Source: Edaphobacter aggregans DSM 19364
GTDB lineage: Bacteria > Acidobacteriota > Terriglobia > Terriglobales > Acidobacteriaceae
Assembly (NCBI RefSeq): GCF_000745965.1
Contig: NZ_JQKI01000023.1
Location: 1-64,000 of the forward strand
Length of the DNA: 64,000 nt
Direction of reading: 5' to 3'
The position numbers were made by a program, and so were the translations under genes. How positions within the stretch are numbered: the first letter of the stretch is position 1; every line of letters begins with the position of its first letter. Below, piece after piece: positions 9,363 to 18,512 of this stretch. A model generated the notes under the pieces. The model did no database searches. It saw nothing but the letters and a program-made list of their open reading frames with translations, and was not told the DNA's origin.

Positions 9363-12300
9363 ATGCAATTCAGATCGATGTATCTAAAATTCATTGCCGT
9401 CTTCATCTTGCTGATTGGTAGCGCAGCAACATGGGCGCAGACCATCACCGGAGGCGTAAACGGCATCGTCACCGACCCCTCCGGCGCCGTCATTCCAAAC
9501 GCCAGGGTCCAGGCGACCAATGTCGACACCGGAGTCGTCACCGAGACGACCACCAACGATGACGGCGTCTACAACCTCCGCTTCCTGCAGATCGGCAACT
9601 ACAAGGTCACGGTCACCGCCACCGGCTTCGGAACCACGGTCTTCGGCCCCTTTGCTCTCGAGACGAACCAGAACGCCAAGATCGACGCAAAGCTTGCCCT
9701 TGAGAACCAGCAGCAGAAGGTTACCGTCGAAGCCCAGATCTCTCCGCTGATCAACACTGAGAGCCCCGTACTCTCCACCACGCTCGACACCCGCGCTATC
9801 GAGAACGTTCCGCTTGTCAGCCGCAATATCGTCGCTCTGACGATGTTCCTTCCCGGCGCCGTCAGCACCAACCCCAACGGCTTCGTCAACCAGGGCGCGG
9901 TCTCCGGACCGCTGAGTTCTTCGGGTCCAGTAACCAGCAACACTACCGTATCCGTCAACGGCAACCGCCAGCAGGCGAACCAGTACCTGCTCGACGGTAT
10001 GAACATCAACCAGACCCTCGACGACATCCTAGGCTACAACCCAAGCGTCGACGCCATCGGACAGGTGCAGGTTATCTCAGCCAACGCCCCTGCTGAGTAC
10101 GGCAACGTTCTCGGCGGCGACATTCTCTTTCAAACAAAGAGCGGCACCAACCAGTTCCATGGCAGCGCCTTCTACTTCCTCGGCAACTACAACCTGAACG
10201 CAAATAGCTGGGTCAACCAGCACACCACGCCTGCGACACCGAAGAACTCCTTCACGCGTAACCTCTTCGGCGGCACCTTCGGCGGCCCTATCCTCAAGGA
10301 CAAACTATTCTTCTTCGTCGACTATCAGGGTGGCCGCTATCACCTTGCAGGTCCCACCCAGGCGACCGTCCTCACCACCAGGCAGCGCCAAGGTGATTTC
10401 TCTGAACTACTCGATCCAAACATCATGTGCACGGGTACCGAAACAACAGCAGCAGCGTGTACCGCAAAGTTGATTCAGCTCTACGACGCAACCGCACCCG
10501 GAGCGCCGGCCTATCCCAACAACAGGATTCCGGTTGGCAACAATCCCGCACTGAACTATCTGTTGCAGCATCCCGAACTGTATCCGCTGCCAAACCAGAC
10601 TCCCAACCGCGGATCGCCGGCCCTTAACAACTATCGTGGACAGCAGAAGCTTCGCAACTACGGCGACCAGATGGATGCCAGAGTCGACTGGAAAGCTACC
10701 GAAAGAGATAACGTGTCTGGTCGCTTCAGCTGGGGCGATTTTGGCCAGACCACGATTAACCCCCTGCCAATCAGCTTTGCCAGCGCGCCTACTTTCCCGG
10801 TGCGGGGTGTCGCTATCAATGCGGTCCACACGTTTAACGCGTCCATGGTCAATGAATTCCGCGCAGGTTATACCCGCATCCAAAACAACGGCGCCGTACT
10901 CCTCGATCCCACCGGCGTCTTCGGACTCAACGGCAACAGTATCCTCGGCATCGGATCCAACGATCCCGCCAGCCAGGCGCAGGCCTTCGCAGGCTTCTCC
11001 GCCCTGGCGATGAGTAACTCCGCAAGCCCACAGGGCTTCACCGCCTCCAACGGAACCGAGTACACCACACTCGGTAACGCCAACCTGGGAACCAACTACA
11101 CACTCAATACCTTCCTCTACGGCGATAACTTCACCTGGCTCAAGGACCGCCACACCTTTAAGTTCGGTGTTCAGTTTCTCCGCCAGCAGCAGAACAACTT
11201 CTACCCAGGCAACGACGGCTCCCTCGGCGGTTTCTACTTCCTCGGAGCCGGAACAGCGTCCCCGACCGTGGCAGGAGCGACTGGCTACACCGCTGCCGAC
11301 TTTATGCTGAACCGAGCAGGCTTTGTCAGCAAAGGCGGCGTCGCCGGACCGGTCGGCATGCGTTCCTGGCGCAGTGCTTATTTTGCGCAGGATGATTGGA
11401 AGGTCACTCCCACACTCACCGTCAACCTCGGCGTGCGGTATGAATACGTTCAGCCGATCTATGAAGTCAACAACAAGATGTCCACGATCGACCCCAACAA
11501 TCCTTCGGTCATCCTGCTTGCCGGAAGCCCGCAAGCTGAGGCCGCCGGATACAGCCGTGCCCTCGTCGATGCTTACTATGGAAGCGTCATGCCGCGTATC
11601 GGTTTCGCGTTTTCCCCGACCACTCGGTGGGTCATTCGCGGCGGATACGGCCTGCAGAACTACATGGAAGGAACCGGTGCGAATCTCCGCATGACCACCA
11701 ATCTTCCCTTCCAGTCCAGTTACCAGGCTAGCGGTAACCAGGCGTCGGCAACCTCACCCGGCTCCTTCTTCATCGTCCAAAACGGCTTTAGCAATCCTGC
11801 TGCAGGCCCCGCAGCCTCAGGAGCCGTCTACAACGTGTGGAACAAGAAGATCAAACCGGCATTTATCAACATGTACAACCTGACCCTGGAATATCAGTTG
11901 AGCAGCAGTGCTTCTGTGCAGGTCGGCTATCTCGGAGAATCCGGTCAACATCTCATCACTGCGAATCGAAGGAACCAGTTGCGCAATCCCTGCGTTGTCA
12001 ATGGAGCGTTCGTGGATCCAGCAACTCCAACTCCATCTGCGGCATGCCTTGCGCAGGCCCCGGCACCGTTCTACGCAACTCCGGGCGTCGGCTACAACGG
12101 CAACATTCGTTACACCGATTCCAACGCCATGATGAACTACAACGCCTTACAGGCATCGGTTCGCCAGCGTCTGTCGCGTGGCCTGCAGTACATGGTCAAC
12201 TACACCTACGGCCGCGCCATGACGAACAGCATCGGATTCTACGGTGCTCCCAGCATCAACAATCCCAGCCCATACGCGGAGAACGTCTACAACATGCACA

Positions 12301-12923
12301 ACGAGTACGGACCGGCAGGTCAGGATGTCCGTCACGCTGTCAACTGGAACATCGTCTATGATCTTCCCTTCGGTCGGAACCGCCAGTTCGCTGCCAACAT
12401 GCCCATCATCCTCGACCAGATCGTCGGTGGATGGAAGATTGGCATGACTGGTGTCGCCTATTCCGGCTTCCCCGTCAACATGAACACTTCCAGCAATAAC
12501 TCCTTCGTCAACAGCGGATCGCAACGCGCCAATCACTACCGTAAGCTCAGGATTGTGGACCGATCTATCGATAACTGGTTCGGCACCGATCCATCGGCCA
12601 TACCGTGCACCACACCAGGCGTCGATAACGGAGTCTGTGCTTACGGTCAACCCGCCAACGGAACCTTCGGTACGGCTCCCCCTTTGTCCGAGCGCGCACC
12701 GAGCTTCCAGACCTACGGTGCATCGGTCACGAAGGACTTCACCATCTGGCATGAGCAGCAGATCAACTTCCGAGCTGACGCTGACAATGTCTTCAACAGC
12801 GCTTACCTCGGCAACCCCGTTAGCAACATCCAATCTTCTCAGTTCGGCAACATCAGCAACCAGGCCACGCCCGTTCGCTCAGGACCGAGAAACCTGCAGC
12901 TCTCCGTGAAGTACCACTTCTAA
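9363..12923 (+). CDS. Oar-like TonB-dependent receptor
   Basis: An 1,186-residue outer-membrane protein. Order: signal peptide (1-25, ending TWA-QT), carboxypeptidase-regulatory-like beta-sandwich domain (about 27-110: GIVTDPSGAVIPNARVQ, TTNDDGVYNLRFL), a plug-like region (about 110-260: NGNRQQANQYLLDGMN, QVISANAPAEYGNVLGGD), then a long beta-barrel with typical segments (FGGTFGGPILKDKLFFFVDY, LNLGVRYEYVQ-like strands, FRADADNVFNSAYLG). It ends in a C-terminal strand LQLSVKYHF. This architecture is greatly expanded in Acidobacteriota and probably imports complex carbohydrates or other large substrates using TonB. The ligand is unknown. It has its own strong terminator and is probably monocistronic. 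The remnant at 6439-6772 is a dead relative. Confidence 0.9.
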   Translation: MQFRSMYLKFIAVFILLIGSAATWAQTITGGVNGIVTDPSGAVIPNARVQATNVDTGVVTETTTNDDGVYNLRFLQIGNYKVTVTATGFGTTVFGPFALETNQNAKIDAKLALENQQQKVTVEAQISPLINTESPVLSTTLDTRAIENVPLVSRNIVALTMFLPGAVSTNPNGFVNQGAVSGPLSSSGPVTSNTTVSVNGNRQQANQYLLDGMNINQTLDDILGYNPSVDAIGQVQVISANAPAEYGNVLGGDILFQTKSGTNQFHGSAFYFLGNYNLNANSWVNQHTTPATPKNSFTRNLFGGTFGGPILKDKLFFFVDYQGGRYHLAGPTQATVLTTRQRQGDFSELLDPNIMCTGTETTAAACTAKLIQLYDATAPGAPAYPNNRIPVGNNPALNYLLQHPELYPLPNQTPNRGSPALNNYRGQQKLRNYGDQMDARVDWKATERDNVSGRFSWGDFGQTTINPLPISFASAPTFPVRGVAINAVHTFNASMVNEFRAGYTRIQNNGAVLLDPTGVFGLNGNSILGIGSNDPASQAQAFAGFSALAMSNSASPQGFTASNGTEYTTLGNANLGTNYTLNTFLYGDNFTWLKDRHTFKFGVQFLRQQQNNFYPGNDGSLGGFYFLGAGTASPTVAGATGYTAADFMLNRAGFVSKGGVAGPVGMRSWRSAYFAQDDWKVTPTLTVNLGVRYEYVQPIYEVNNKMSTIDPNNPSVILLAGSPQAEAAGYSRALVDAYYGSVMPRIGFAFSPTTRWVIRGGYGLQNYMEGTGANLRMTTNLPFQSSYQASGNQASATSPGSFFIVQNGFSNPAAGPAASGAVYNVWNKKIKPAFINMYNLTLEYQLSSSASVQVGYLGESGQHLITANRRNQLRNPCVVNGAFVDPATPTPSAACLAQAPAPFYATPGVGYNGNIRYTDSNAMMNYNALQASVRQRLSRGLQYMVNYTYGRAMTNSIGFYGAPSINNPSPYAENVYNMHNEYGPAGQDVRHAVNWNIVYDLPFGRNRQFAANMPIILDQIVGGWKIGMTGVAYSGFPVNMNTSSNNSFVNSGSQRANHYRKLRIVDRSIDNWFGTDPSAIPCTTPGVDNGVCAYGQPANGTFGTAPPLSERAPSFQTYGASVTKDFTIWHEQQINFRADADNVFNSAYLGNPVSNIQSSQFGNISNQATPVRSGPRNLQLSVKYHF

Positions 12924-12937
12924 CCCAACCCTAAACC

Positions 12938-12975
12938 AAAGGCCCGGACTCCGAAAGAGTCCGGGCCTTTTTCTT
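12938..12975 (+). terminator. intrinsic terminator of the TonB-receptor gene
   Basis: Perfect 11-bp stem GGCCCGGACTC / GAGTCCGGGCC (12941-12951 and 12957-12967) with loop CGAAA, flanked by AAA on the left and TTTTTCTTT on the right. It lies 15 bases after the receptor stop codon. Confidence 0.93.
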
Positions 12976-13046
12976 TGCCCCGCCCTCATCCCCTTCCCTA
13001 CCCCGCCGATAAAGCACCCATACGCCAAGGAGGCCGACCGTACTCC

Positions 13047-13562
13047 ATGCTCCAATCCACTATCCAACCCACACACGCGCCGGCATCCAGCCCCCTCTTC
13101 AACGCCATCAACGACACTACTCTCCTCGACCGGTCCGTCGAAGAGGTCTTCGCCCTCATGCTCGGCTCCCCCGTCACCGTCTCCGACACCGGAATCGCTC
13201 CCACCAACATCCCCATCACCCTCACCGCCGTCATCGGACTCGCCGGAGCGGTCAGCGGAGCCTACTCCGTCGTCGTCAACGAGGCCGCCGCCAAGCAGAT
13301 CGCCGCCGCCATGCTCGGCATCGAGGTCGAATCCCTCGACGACACCGTCTACGACGCCCTCGGCGAGATTACCAACATCCTCGCCGGAGCCTGGAAGTCC
13401 AAGATCGACTCCCTCCACGCCGCCTGCCTGCTCTCCGTCCCTACCGTCGTCACCGGAACCCACTACGATATCCACAAAAAGTCTTCATCCTTCCGCCTCT
13501 CCCGTTCCTACCGCTTCAACGACTCCAGCTTCACCATCAGCATCTACGGCGAGCAGCCGTAA
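13047..13562 (+). CDS. CheX-like chemotaxis phosphatase domain protein
   Basis: A 171-residue single-domain protein of the CheX/CheC/FliY phosphatase family. Family members dephosphorylate CheY-P. The key active-site pattern E-x-x-N is present in ALGEITNILAG, at the usual place in the helix after a Gly/Ala-rich strand region (VIGLAGAVSGAYSVVVNEAA). I place the start at the ATG at 13047, preceded by AAGGAGG at 13027-13033. An in-frame TTG at 12975 would lie inside the preceding terminator. It stands alone, about 30 kb from the che operon in this window, and bacterial CheX paralogues also act in non-flagellar signalling. The real partner response regulator is unknown. Confidence 0.8.
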   Translation: MLQSTIQPTHAPASSPLFNAINDTTLLDRSVEEVFALMLGSPVTVSDTGIAPTNIPITLTAVIGLAGAVSGAYSVVVNEAAAKQIAAAMLGIEVESLDDTVYDALGEITNILAGAWKSKIDSLHAACLLSVPTVVTGTHYDIHKKSSSFRLSRSYRFNDSSFTISIYGEQP

Positions 13563-13585
13563 CGCTCATGAAGGGCCTGGCCCAA

Positions 13586-13599
13586 CTCTGCTAGCATCG
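13586..13599 (+). promoter_or_regulatory. probable -10 region of gltX
   Basis: The 14-mer CTCTGCTAGCATCG contains an extended -10-like TGCTAGCAT, 17 bases before the probable gltX ATG. The same 14-mer occurs upstream of kdsD at 27011-27024. No good -35 hexamer is visible in either case. Confidence 0.45.
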
Positions 13600-13615
13600 A
13601 AGTTTGGCCACCATC

Positions 13616-15124
13616 ATGACGAGCACCAACACTGAAAACACTGAAGCCCCCATCCGCGTCCGCATAGCCCCCTCTCCCACCGGCGACCCCCACGTCGGCA
13701 CCGCCTACATGGGCCTCCTCAACTTGATCTACGCCCGCCAGCGCAACGGCAAATTCGTCCTCCGCATCGAGGACACCGACCGCACCCGCTTCGTCCCCAC
13801 CTCCGAGCAGATGATCTTCGATTCCCTCCACTGGCTCGGCCTCACCTGGGACGAAGGCCCCGACGTCGGAGGCCCCTTCGGCCCCTACCGCCAGTCCGAG
13901 CGCACCGAAATCTACCGCCAGCACGCCGACATCCTCCTCGCCAACGGCACCGCCTACCGCTGCTTCTGCACCCCCGACGAGCTCGAAGCCGTCCGCAAGC
14001 AGCAGCTCGCCGCCAAGCTCCCCCCGCGCTACCCCGGAATCTGCCGCCGCCTGACACCCGATCAGATCGCCACTAACGAAGCCGCAGGCAAGCCCTACAC
14101 CATTCGCCTCGCCGTCCCCCCGCACGGCAGCGACCTCACCTCCTCCACCACCTTCCGTGACGAACTCCGCGGCTCCATCACCTTCGAGCACGGCAACGTC
14201 GACGACCAGGTCCTCATCAAGTCCGATGGCTTCCCCACCTACCACCTCGCCAACGTCGTCGACGACCACCTCATGCAGATCACCGACGTCATCCGCGCCG
14301 AGGAGTGGATCTCCTCCACCCCCAAGCACGTCCTGCTCTACAAGGCCTTCGGCTGGCAAATCCCGCGCTTCTGGCACATGCCTCTGCTGCGTAACATCGA
14401 CAAATCCAAAATCTCGAAGCGCAAAAACCCCGTCTCCCTCATCTATTACCGCGACTCCGGCTACCTCCCCGAGGCCATCATCAACTTCCTCGGCCTCATG
14501 GGCGGAGGCATGCCCGCCGACTTCGCCGGCCCCGACGGCGTCATCGAAAAATTTACCCTCGACGAGATGGTCGCCAACTTCGTCTTCACCGACATTCGTG
14601 TCGGAGGCCCCGTCTTCGACCTCGCCAAGCTCAAGTGGCTCAACGGCGAGTACCTCCGCAAGCTCGCCCCCGAAGACTTCTTCCTCGCCGTCCGCAACCG
14701 CGTCTTCGGCGACGACTACCTCCGCAACATCGCCGCCCTCATGCAGACCCGCATCGAGACCCTCACCCAGTTCGGCGACCTCACCAGCTTCTTCTTCTCT
14801 GACAACGTCCTCCCACCCGCCGACGTCTGGCTCCCCAAGAAACGCACCCCCGAAGAGACCCTCGCCTTCGCCCAGGAGCAGCTCGCCGTCCTCGAAGCCG
14901 CCGACTGGACCCACGAAAACCTCGAGCCCGCCCTGAAAAAACTCGGCGAAGAGAAGCAGTGGTCCGTCAAAGAAAACTTCATGCTCCTCCGCGCCATCAT
15001 CACCGGCAGCGCCACCTCGCCGCCGCTTCTCGAAAGCATGATCGTCTTCGGCAAAGCCCGCTCCCTCGACCGCATGCGCCGCTTCCTCGAAGCGCAAAAG
15101 AAGCAAGCCAACTCCAAGAAGTAA
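13616..15124 (+). CDS. gltX: glutamyl-tRNA synthetase
   Basis: Class I aminoacyl-tRNA synthetase charging tRNA-Glu (possibly also tRNA-Gln if the organism uses the amidotransferase route). The HIGH motif appears as APSPTGDPHVGTAY near the N-terminus. The KMSKS motif appears as KISKRKN about 270 residues in. Glu-specific features include RIEDTDRTRF, and the C-terminal half has the alpha-helical anticodon-binding region. Length is about 502 residues from the ATG at 13616. A TTG four codons upstream (13604) is possible but has no better ribosome site. It is followed after 50 bases by an unrelated GNAT gene with its own likely promoter. Confidence 0.95.
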   Translation: MTSTNTENTEAPIRVRIAPSPTGDPHVGTAYMGLLNLIYARQRNGKFVLRIEDTDRTRFVPTSEQMIFDSLHWLGLTWDEGPDVGGPFGPYRQSERTEIYRQHADILLANGTAYRCFCTPDELEAVRKQQLAAKLPPRYPGICRRLTPDQIATNEAAGKPYTIRLAVPPHGSDLTSSTTFRDELRGSITFEHGNVDDQVLIKSDGFPTYHLANVVDDHLMQITDVIRAEEWISSTPKHVLLYKAFGWQIPRFWHMPLLRNIDKSKISKRKNPVSLIYYRDSGYLPEAIINFLGLMGGGMPADFAGPDGVIEKFTLDEMVANFVFTDIRVGGPVFDLAKLKWLNGEYLRKLAPEDFFLAVRNRVFGDDYLRNIAALMQTRIETLTQFGDLTSFFFSDNVLPPADVWLPKKRTPEETLAFAQEQLAVLEAADWTHENLEPALKKLGEEKQWSVKENFMLLRAIITGSATSPPLLESMIVFGKARSLDRMRRFLEAQKKQANSKK

Positions 15125-15177
15125 AACGAGTGCTTGGTCAATTCTGGATAGCCCGTTAGCCGGAAGTTACGTTTAGG

Positions 15178-15648
15178 ATGCTACACTCCTGCGCTGTGAG
15201 TAGCTTCGTCATTCGTTGCGCGGCCATCTCTGAGCAAAAAGAGCTTGAGGCCCTGCAATGGCGTGCGTCACTTACCAATGCTGGCGATCGTGACGCTTTG
15301 CTCGCCCACCCCGATGCGATTGAATTGTCGATCGATCAGATAGCGGCGGGTACGGTGTTCGTCTCGGAAAGAAACGGCTCGATCGTTGGATTTGCTGCGT
15401 TGCTACCAGGGGCGGACGGAGACGTCGAACTAGACGCCTTGTTCGTTGACCCCGAAGTCCGGCGTTGTGGTGTCGGAAGATCGCTTGTCGACCACTGTGT
15501 TCAAATCGCCCGCATGCAGGGATTTTCTGCGCTTTGTGTTATCGGTAATCCCCACGCCCACGACTTTTACAGCGCATGTGGTTTCAATATCGTCGGAACG
15601 ACCGAAACTCGTTTCGGCCCCGGACTGCTGATGCGAAAGATGGTATGA
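15178..15648 (+). CDS. GNAT-family N-acetyltransferase
   Basis: A 150-156-residue GCN5-related acetyltransferase. The acetyl-CoA pyrophosphate-binding motif is visible as VDPEVRRCGVGRSLVDHCV, preceded by the beta4 strand DVELDALFV. The C-terminal part ends with FYSACGF and a final strand carrying GPGLLMRKM. Substrate unknown. The ATG at 15178 falls inside a likely -10 region (TTTAGGATGCTAC), so the GTG at 15196 (six codons downstream) may be the true start. Slightly lower GC than gltX suggests a different recent history. Confidence 0.8.
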   Translation: MLHSCAVSSFVIRCAAISEQKELEALQWRASLTNAGDRDALLAHPDAIELSIDQIAAGTVFVSERNGSIVGFAALLPGADGDVELDALFVDPEVRRCGVGRSLVDHCVQIARMQGFSALCVIGNPHAHDFYSACGFNIVGTTETRFGPGLLMRKMV

Positions 15649-15741
15649 CTGTTAGTCACTCGAATCCTGATGATAATTCCACTTCGACGCCGATCGCCCT
15701 TTCCAGTGGCGAGAGCCAGGGATTGCAGTTGCGCCAGCCTG

Positions 15742-15930
15742 TTACTGGCTAACAGCAAATAGCTCCGCGGACCGTGCCTGCGTCTTCGCAATCGCCGACT
15801 TCAGGATTAATCCCGCCCGAGCCGGGATGCAGACGCACATGGACTTACTCGTGGCCCCAGCGTGCCGGGGCTGAGAACCGATGGCTACGATTACGATCAA
15901 GGCGACTGCCAAGATAGCGAAGCGGCTCAT
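15742..15930 (-). CDS. small exported protein, function unknown
   Basis: A 62-residue protein starting MSRFAILAVALIVIVAIGSQ, a convincing signal peptide or membrane anchor, followed by a short mature part with two cysteines (MCVCIPARAG). The ATG at 15930 has an AGAGGG ribosome site seven bases upstream. An upstream in-frame start at 15969 would spoil the signal peptide. No family recognised. It lies on the opposite strand to the GNAT gene, alone. Confidence 0.5.
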   Translation of the reverse strand: MSRFAILAVALIVIVAIGSQPRHAGATSKSMCVCIPARAGLILKSAIAKTQARSAELFAVSQ

Positions 15931-16265
15931 AGGATGACCCTCTGATCGACAATACGAAGGCTGCGTCATGGGAGTTCCCTAAAACTTCAGTCAAAAAAAA
16001 GCATGCAGTGGCCAAACTCCCACTCCGCCATCGAAATCGCCTTTCCCAGCATCTCTAGGTCTGCGCAATGTGTTCATTGACACTACCCTAACCCGGCATA
16101 ACATTGAGCGCATTTCCAAGCAAAGGATCACGACAAAAGAATAGAGATGTTTGAAGAACCCCCTATGCGAAGATTTCCCACGCGCTCCTGCCGCCCGCAC
16201 TCCCTCCACTGCAAGGACGACGGCCGGATACCCATCCGGCCGTCGTTCTCTTTTCTGTTTAACAA
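15931..16265 (+). other. intergenic with an orphan terminator-like hairpin
   Basis: No protein gene seen. At 16217-16229 / 16234-16246 there is a perfect 13-bp stem (ACGACGGCCGGAT with its complement) followed on the plus strand by TCTCTTTTCTGTTT, so it looks like a plus-strand intrinsic terminator. No plus-strand gene ends nearby, so it either ends an unrecognised short transcript starting near 16100 or serves imperfectly for the minus-strand gene at 16266, where the T-run is absent. Confidence 0.4.
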
Positions 16266-18494
16266 TCAGTTGCCTACGCTCAGCATGCAAACGTTGTTCG
16301 AACCAACCTGCGCATACGACGAAAGATCGTTCAACGTACTCGCAGTCGTCCGGAACGCATAGTTCGATCCCACCAGAACCTGCGACCCGCCCGACGGCGT
16401 CACATACACCGAATAATTCTGAGCCGGCACGTTCACCACAAACTCAAACCCATACGTCGTCCCCCCTGTATAAGGAATCGTCGATTGAGCACTATACCCC
16501 GTGCCGTTATACGCGTCGATATCCCCCGACGGATTGAACCTCACAATCGCCGACAAGCCCGTGTAAGCGCTCTGCGGCCCATTGCTCAATCCCATCACCG
16601 TGTTGATCGCGTTCGCTGAAGGAACCGCCGTGAACGTCGCCGTAAACGTCCCCGTCTGCGCCGCGAACGACGTATTGTTCCACGACGCCGTCACGTTCTG
16701 GCACACCGGAGTCGTCGCCGCCGCCGTAAAGCCGCATACCGTGTTCGCCCCAACCTGCGCGTACACCGTAAAGTTATTCAGCGTGCCAGCCGCCGTGCGG
16801 AAGCCATAGTTCAGTCCCACCAGCGTCTTCGTCCCGCCCTGCGGAGTCACATACACCGTGTACGTCTGCGCCGCCACATTCACGTCGAACTCAAACGTGT
16901 ACGTCGTCCCTCCCGAGTAAGGAATCGTCGACGCCGCAGCGTACCCCGTGCCGTTATACGCATCGATATCCCCCGAGGGATTGAACCGCACAATCGCCGC
17001 CAGCCCCGTATAAGCGCTCTGCGGTCCACTGCTCAGCCCCATCACCGTGTTGATGCCATTGCTCGAAGGCGTCGCCGTAAACGTAGCCGTGAAGGTTCCC
17101 GTCTGCCCCGTAAACGACGAGTTCGTCCACGTCGCGCCCACCGTCTGGCATCCCGGAGCAGCCGGAATCGCCGTATGCGTCAGCGCCTCGAACAGCGTCA
17201 TGTGATTGCCCTGGTCCGACGTCAGGCTCTGTGGCAGCAGGCCGTTCTGAATCCAGCGATAAACATTGCCCGTCCCATGCTGCCCGCTCGTCCCCGACCC
17301 ATCCGCCATGTTCGGATCACCCAGCCGGTTGTGGTAGTGGTTGTACCCAATCACATACGTCGTCCCCGGTCCCACGCTGATCTTCCCAATGTTCGTCGCG
17401 CCCGAACTCGTGCAGAACCCTGAAGGCGCCGTAATCGTCGTGTCCGGCCCTCCCGTCCGTGCGCTCTCAAACCCCGCCATCAGGTTCATCGAACCCACAA
17501 TTCGCTCCTGCGCATGGCTCCCCGCATCCGTGTACAGGGACCCGCCCTGAATCCAGTCCGTCTCCGCCGTCATGATTGTCGAAGCGATGCTGTCCTCCAT
17601 ATGCCTCAGATCCCGGCACGTCTCCTGCCCCACATTGTTCGTGCTCGAGTTGAACACCGACTGCCCAAACCAGCTCGGATTTCCCCTCGGCGAAGGAGCA
17701 TGCGTCCCTCCATCAACACTGTTCAGATAGAACAGGTCCGGCACTCGCCCTAGCCAAAGCGTCCGCGCCTGCGACAGCATCGCCGCATTCTCCGTGAACA
17801 CCGCAATCTGCATCACGCCGTCGATCATCGACATGTCCCAGTTGCCGTTCACGCCCGAACCGTTCTGAATCACCGGCAGGTAGATGTTGTTCAGCATGTT
17901 CTTGAACGCCGTAATATCCGACGAAGCCCAACCCGAGCCCGCACCGCCACTCGTCTTGCCATAGCGAATAATCTCCGCCGCCCGCGGCCACTTCTCCGCA
18001 TCCCAGCCCGATTGCAGTGGTCCATTCGAGCAGTCCGTTCCACTCGGGCACGAGAGCCCGTTCGTCCCCGCATACCCTCTGAAATTCCGCGCATACGTGT
18101 TCATGATGTTGATCGCCTTATTCGCATACGTCTGATTGCCCGTCACGTACCACAGCAGCGCCTGCACGTACGCTGCGTTCGAATCGTTGTCCGCCATCAG
18201 GCATCCGTTGTTCGGCGTCGAGTTCGATCCGCACTGATTGATCCCGCCCGGCCATGGCCCCTGCACCGTGTAACTCAACACGCCGTAGTTGCTCGCCATC
18301 GCCTTCTGCACCTGGTCCACAACCACCGGATCCCCTGCCTGATACGCCGCCCTCGTCGCATCCAGCTGCGCCTGGCTAACAACAATTCCTGGATGCTTCC
18401 AAGTCTGTGCCTGTACCGACAAAGCTGAAAAAAGCGTCCCACTCAGGACGCCCAAACAAACAACCACACGTGTTACTGTTCGCAAAATATTCAC
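16266..18494 (-). CDS. alginate-lyase-family secreted enzyme with two C-terminal modules
   Basis: A 742-residue exported protein. Signal peptide 1-29 (LFSALSVQA-QT). An alpha/alpha-toroid alginate-lyase-like domain (PF05426 type) covers about 30-440, with NYGVLSYTVQGPWPGG, ALLWYVTGNQTYANKA, NGNWDMSMIDGVMQIA and CRDLRHMEDSIASTI. Two consecutive copies of a roughly 147-residue beta-rich module follow, at about 447-595 and 596-742. Each starts with a Cys (CQTVGATW / CQNVTASW) and contains TGTFTATFTA, NTVMGLS.GPQSAYTGL, VRFNPSGDIDAYNGTGY and a YAQVG.N.VC end. The modules resemble carbohydrate-binding or jelly-roll appendages. It probably cleaves a uronic-acid polysaccharide by beta-elimination outside the cytoplasm; alginate itself is only one possible substrate. 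Divergent from the phospholipase gene. Confidence 0.8.
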   Translation of the reverse strand: MNILRTVTRVVVCLGVLSGTLFSALSVQAQTWKHPGIVVSQAQLDATRAAYQAGDPVVVDQVQKAMASNYGVLSYTVQGPWPGGINQCGSNSTPNNGCLMADNDSNAAYVQALLWYVTGNQTYANKAINIMNTYARNFRGYAGTNGLSCPSGTDCSNGPLQSGWDAEKWPRAAEIIRYGKTSGGAGSGWASSDITAFKNMLNNIYLPVIQNGSGVNGNWDMSMIDGVMQIAVFTENAAMLSQARTLWLGRVPDLFYLNSVDGGTHAPSPRGNPSWFGQSVFNSSTNNVGQETCRDLRHMEDSIASTIMTAETDWIQGGSLYTDAGSHAQERIVGSMNLMAGFESARTGGPDTTITAPSGFCTSSGATNIGKISVGPGTTYVIGYNHYHNRLGDPNMADGSGTSGQHGTGNVYRWIQNGLLPQSLTSDQGNHMTLFEALTHTAIPAAPGCQTVGATWTNSSFTGQTGTFTATFTATPSSNGINTVMGLSSGPQSAYTGLAAIVRFNPSGDIDAYNGTGYAAASTIPYSGGTTYTFEFDVNVAAQTYTVYVTPQGGTKTLVGLNYGFRTAAGTLNNFTVYAQVGANTVCGFTAAATTPVCQNVTASWNNTSFAAQTGTFTATFTAVPSANAINTVMGLSNGPQSAYTGLSAIVRFNPSGDIDAYNGTGYSAQSTIPYTGGTTYGFEFVVNVPAQNYSVYVTPSGGSQVLVGSNYAFRTTASTLNDLSSYAQVGSNNVCMLSVGN
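16270..17160 (-). repeat. tandem duplication of a 147-codon module
   Basis: The last two modules of the alginate-lyase-like protein are strongly similar in DNA as well as protein. Near-identical blocks around 16500-16600 and 16945-17050 encode the same VRFNPSGDIDAYNGTG and NTVMGLS segments. This points to a fairly recent internal duplication. Confidence 0.8.
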
Positions 18495-18512
18495 GGGGAG
18501 GTCTCCTTGATG

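Noticed and set aside
12975..13046. Upstream TTG start for the CheX gene
   Set aside because: It falls inside the preceding intrinsic terminator; the ATG at 13047 has its own AAGGAGG.
13544..15106. A 520-codon minus-strand frame opposite gltX
   Set aside because: Glu/Gly/Val low-complexity shadow; gltX has all synthetase motifs.
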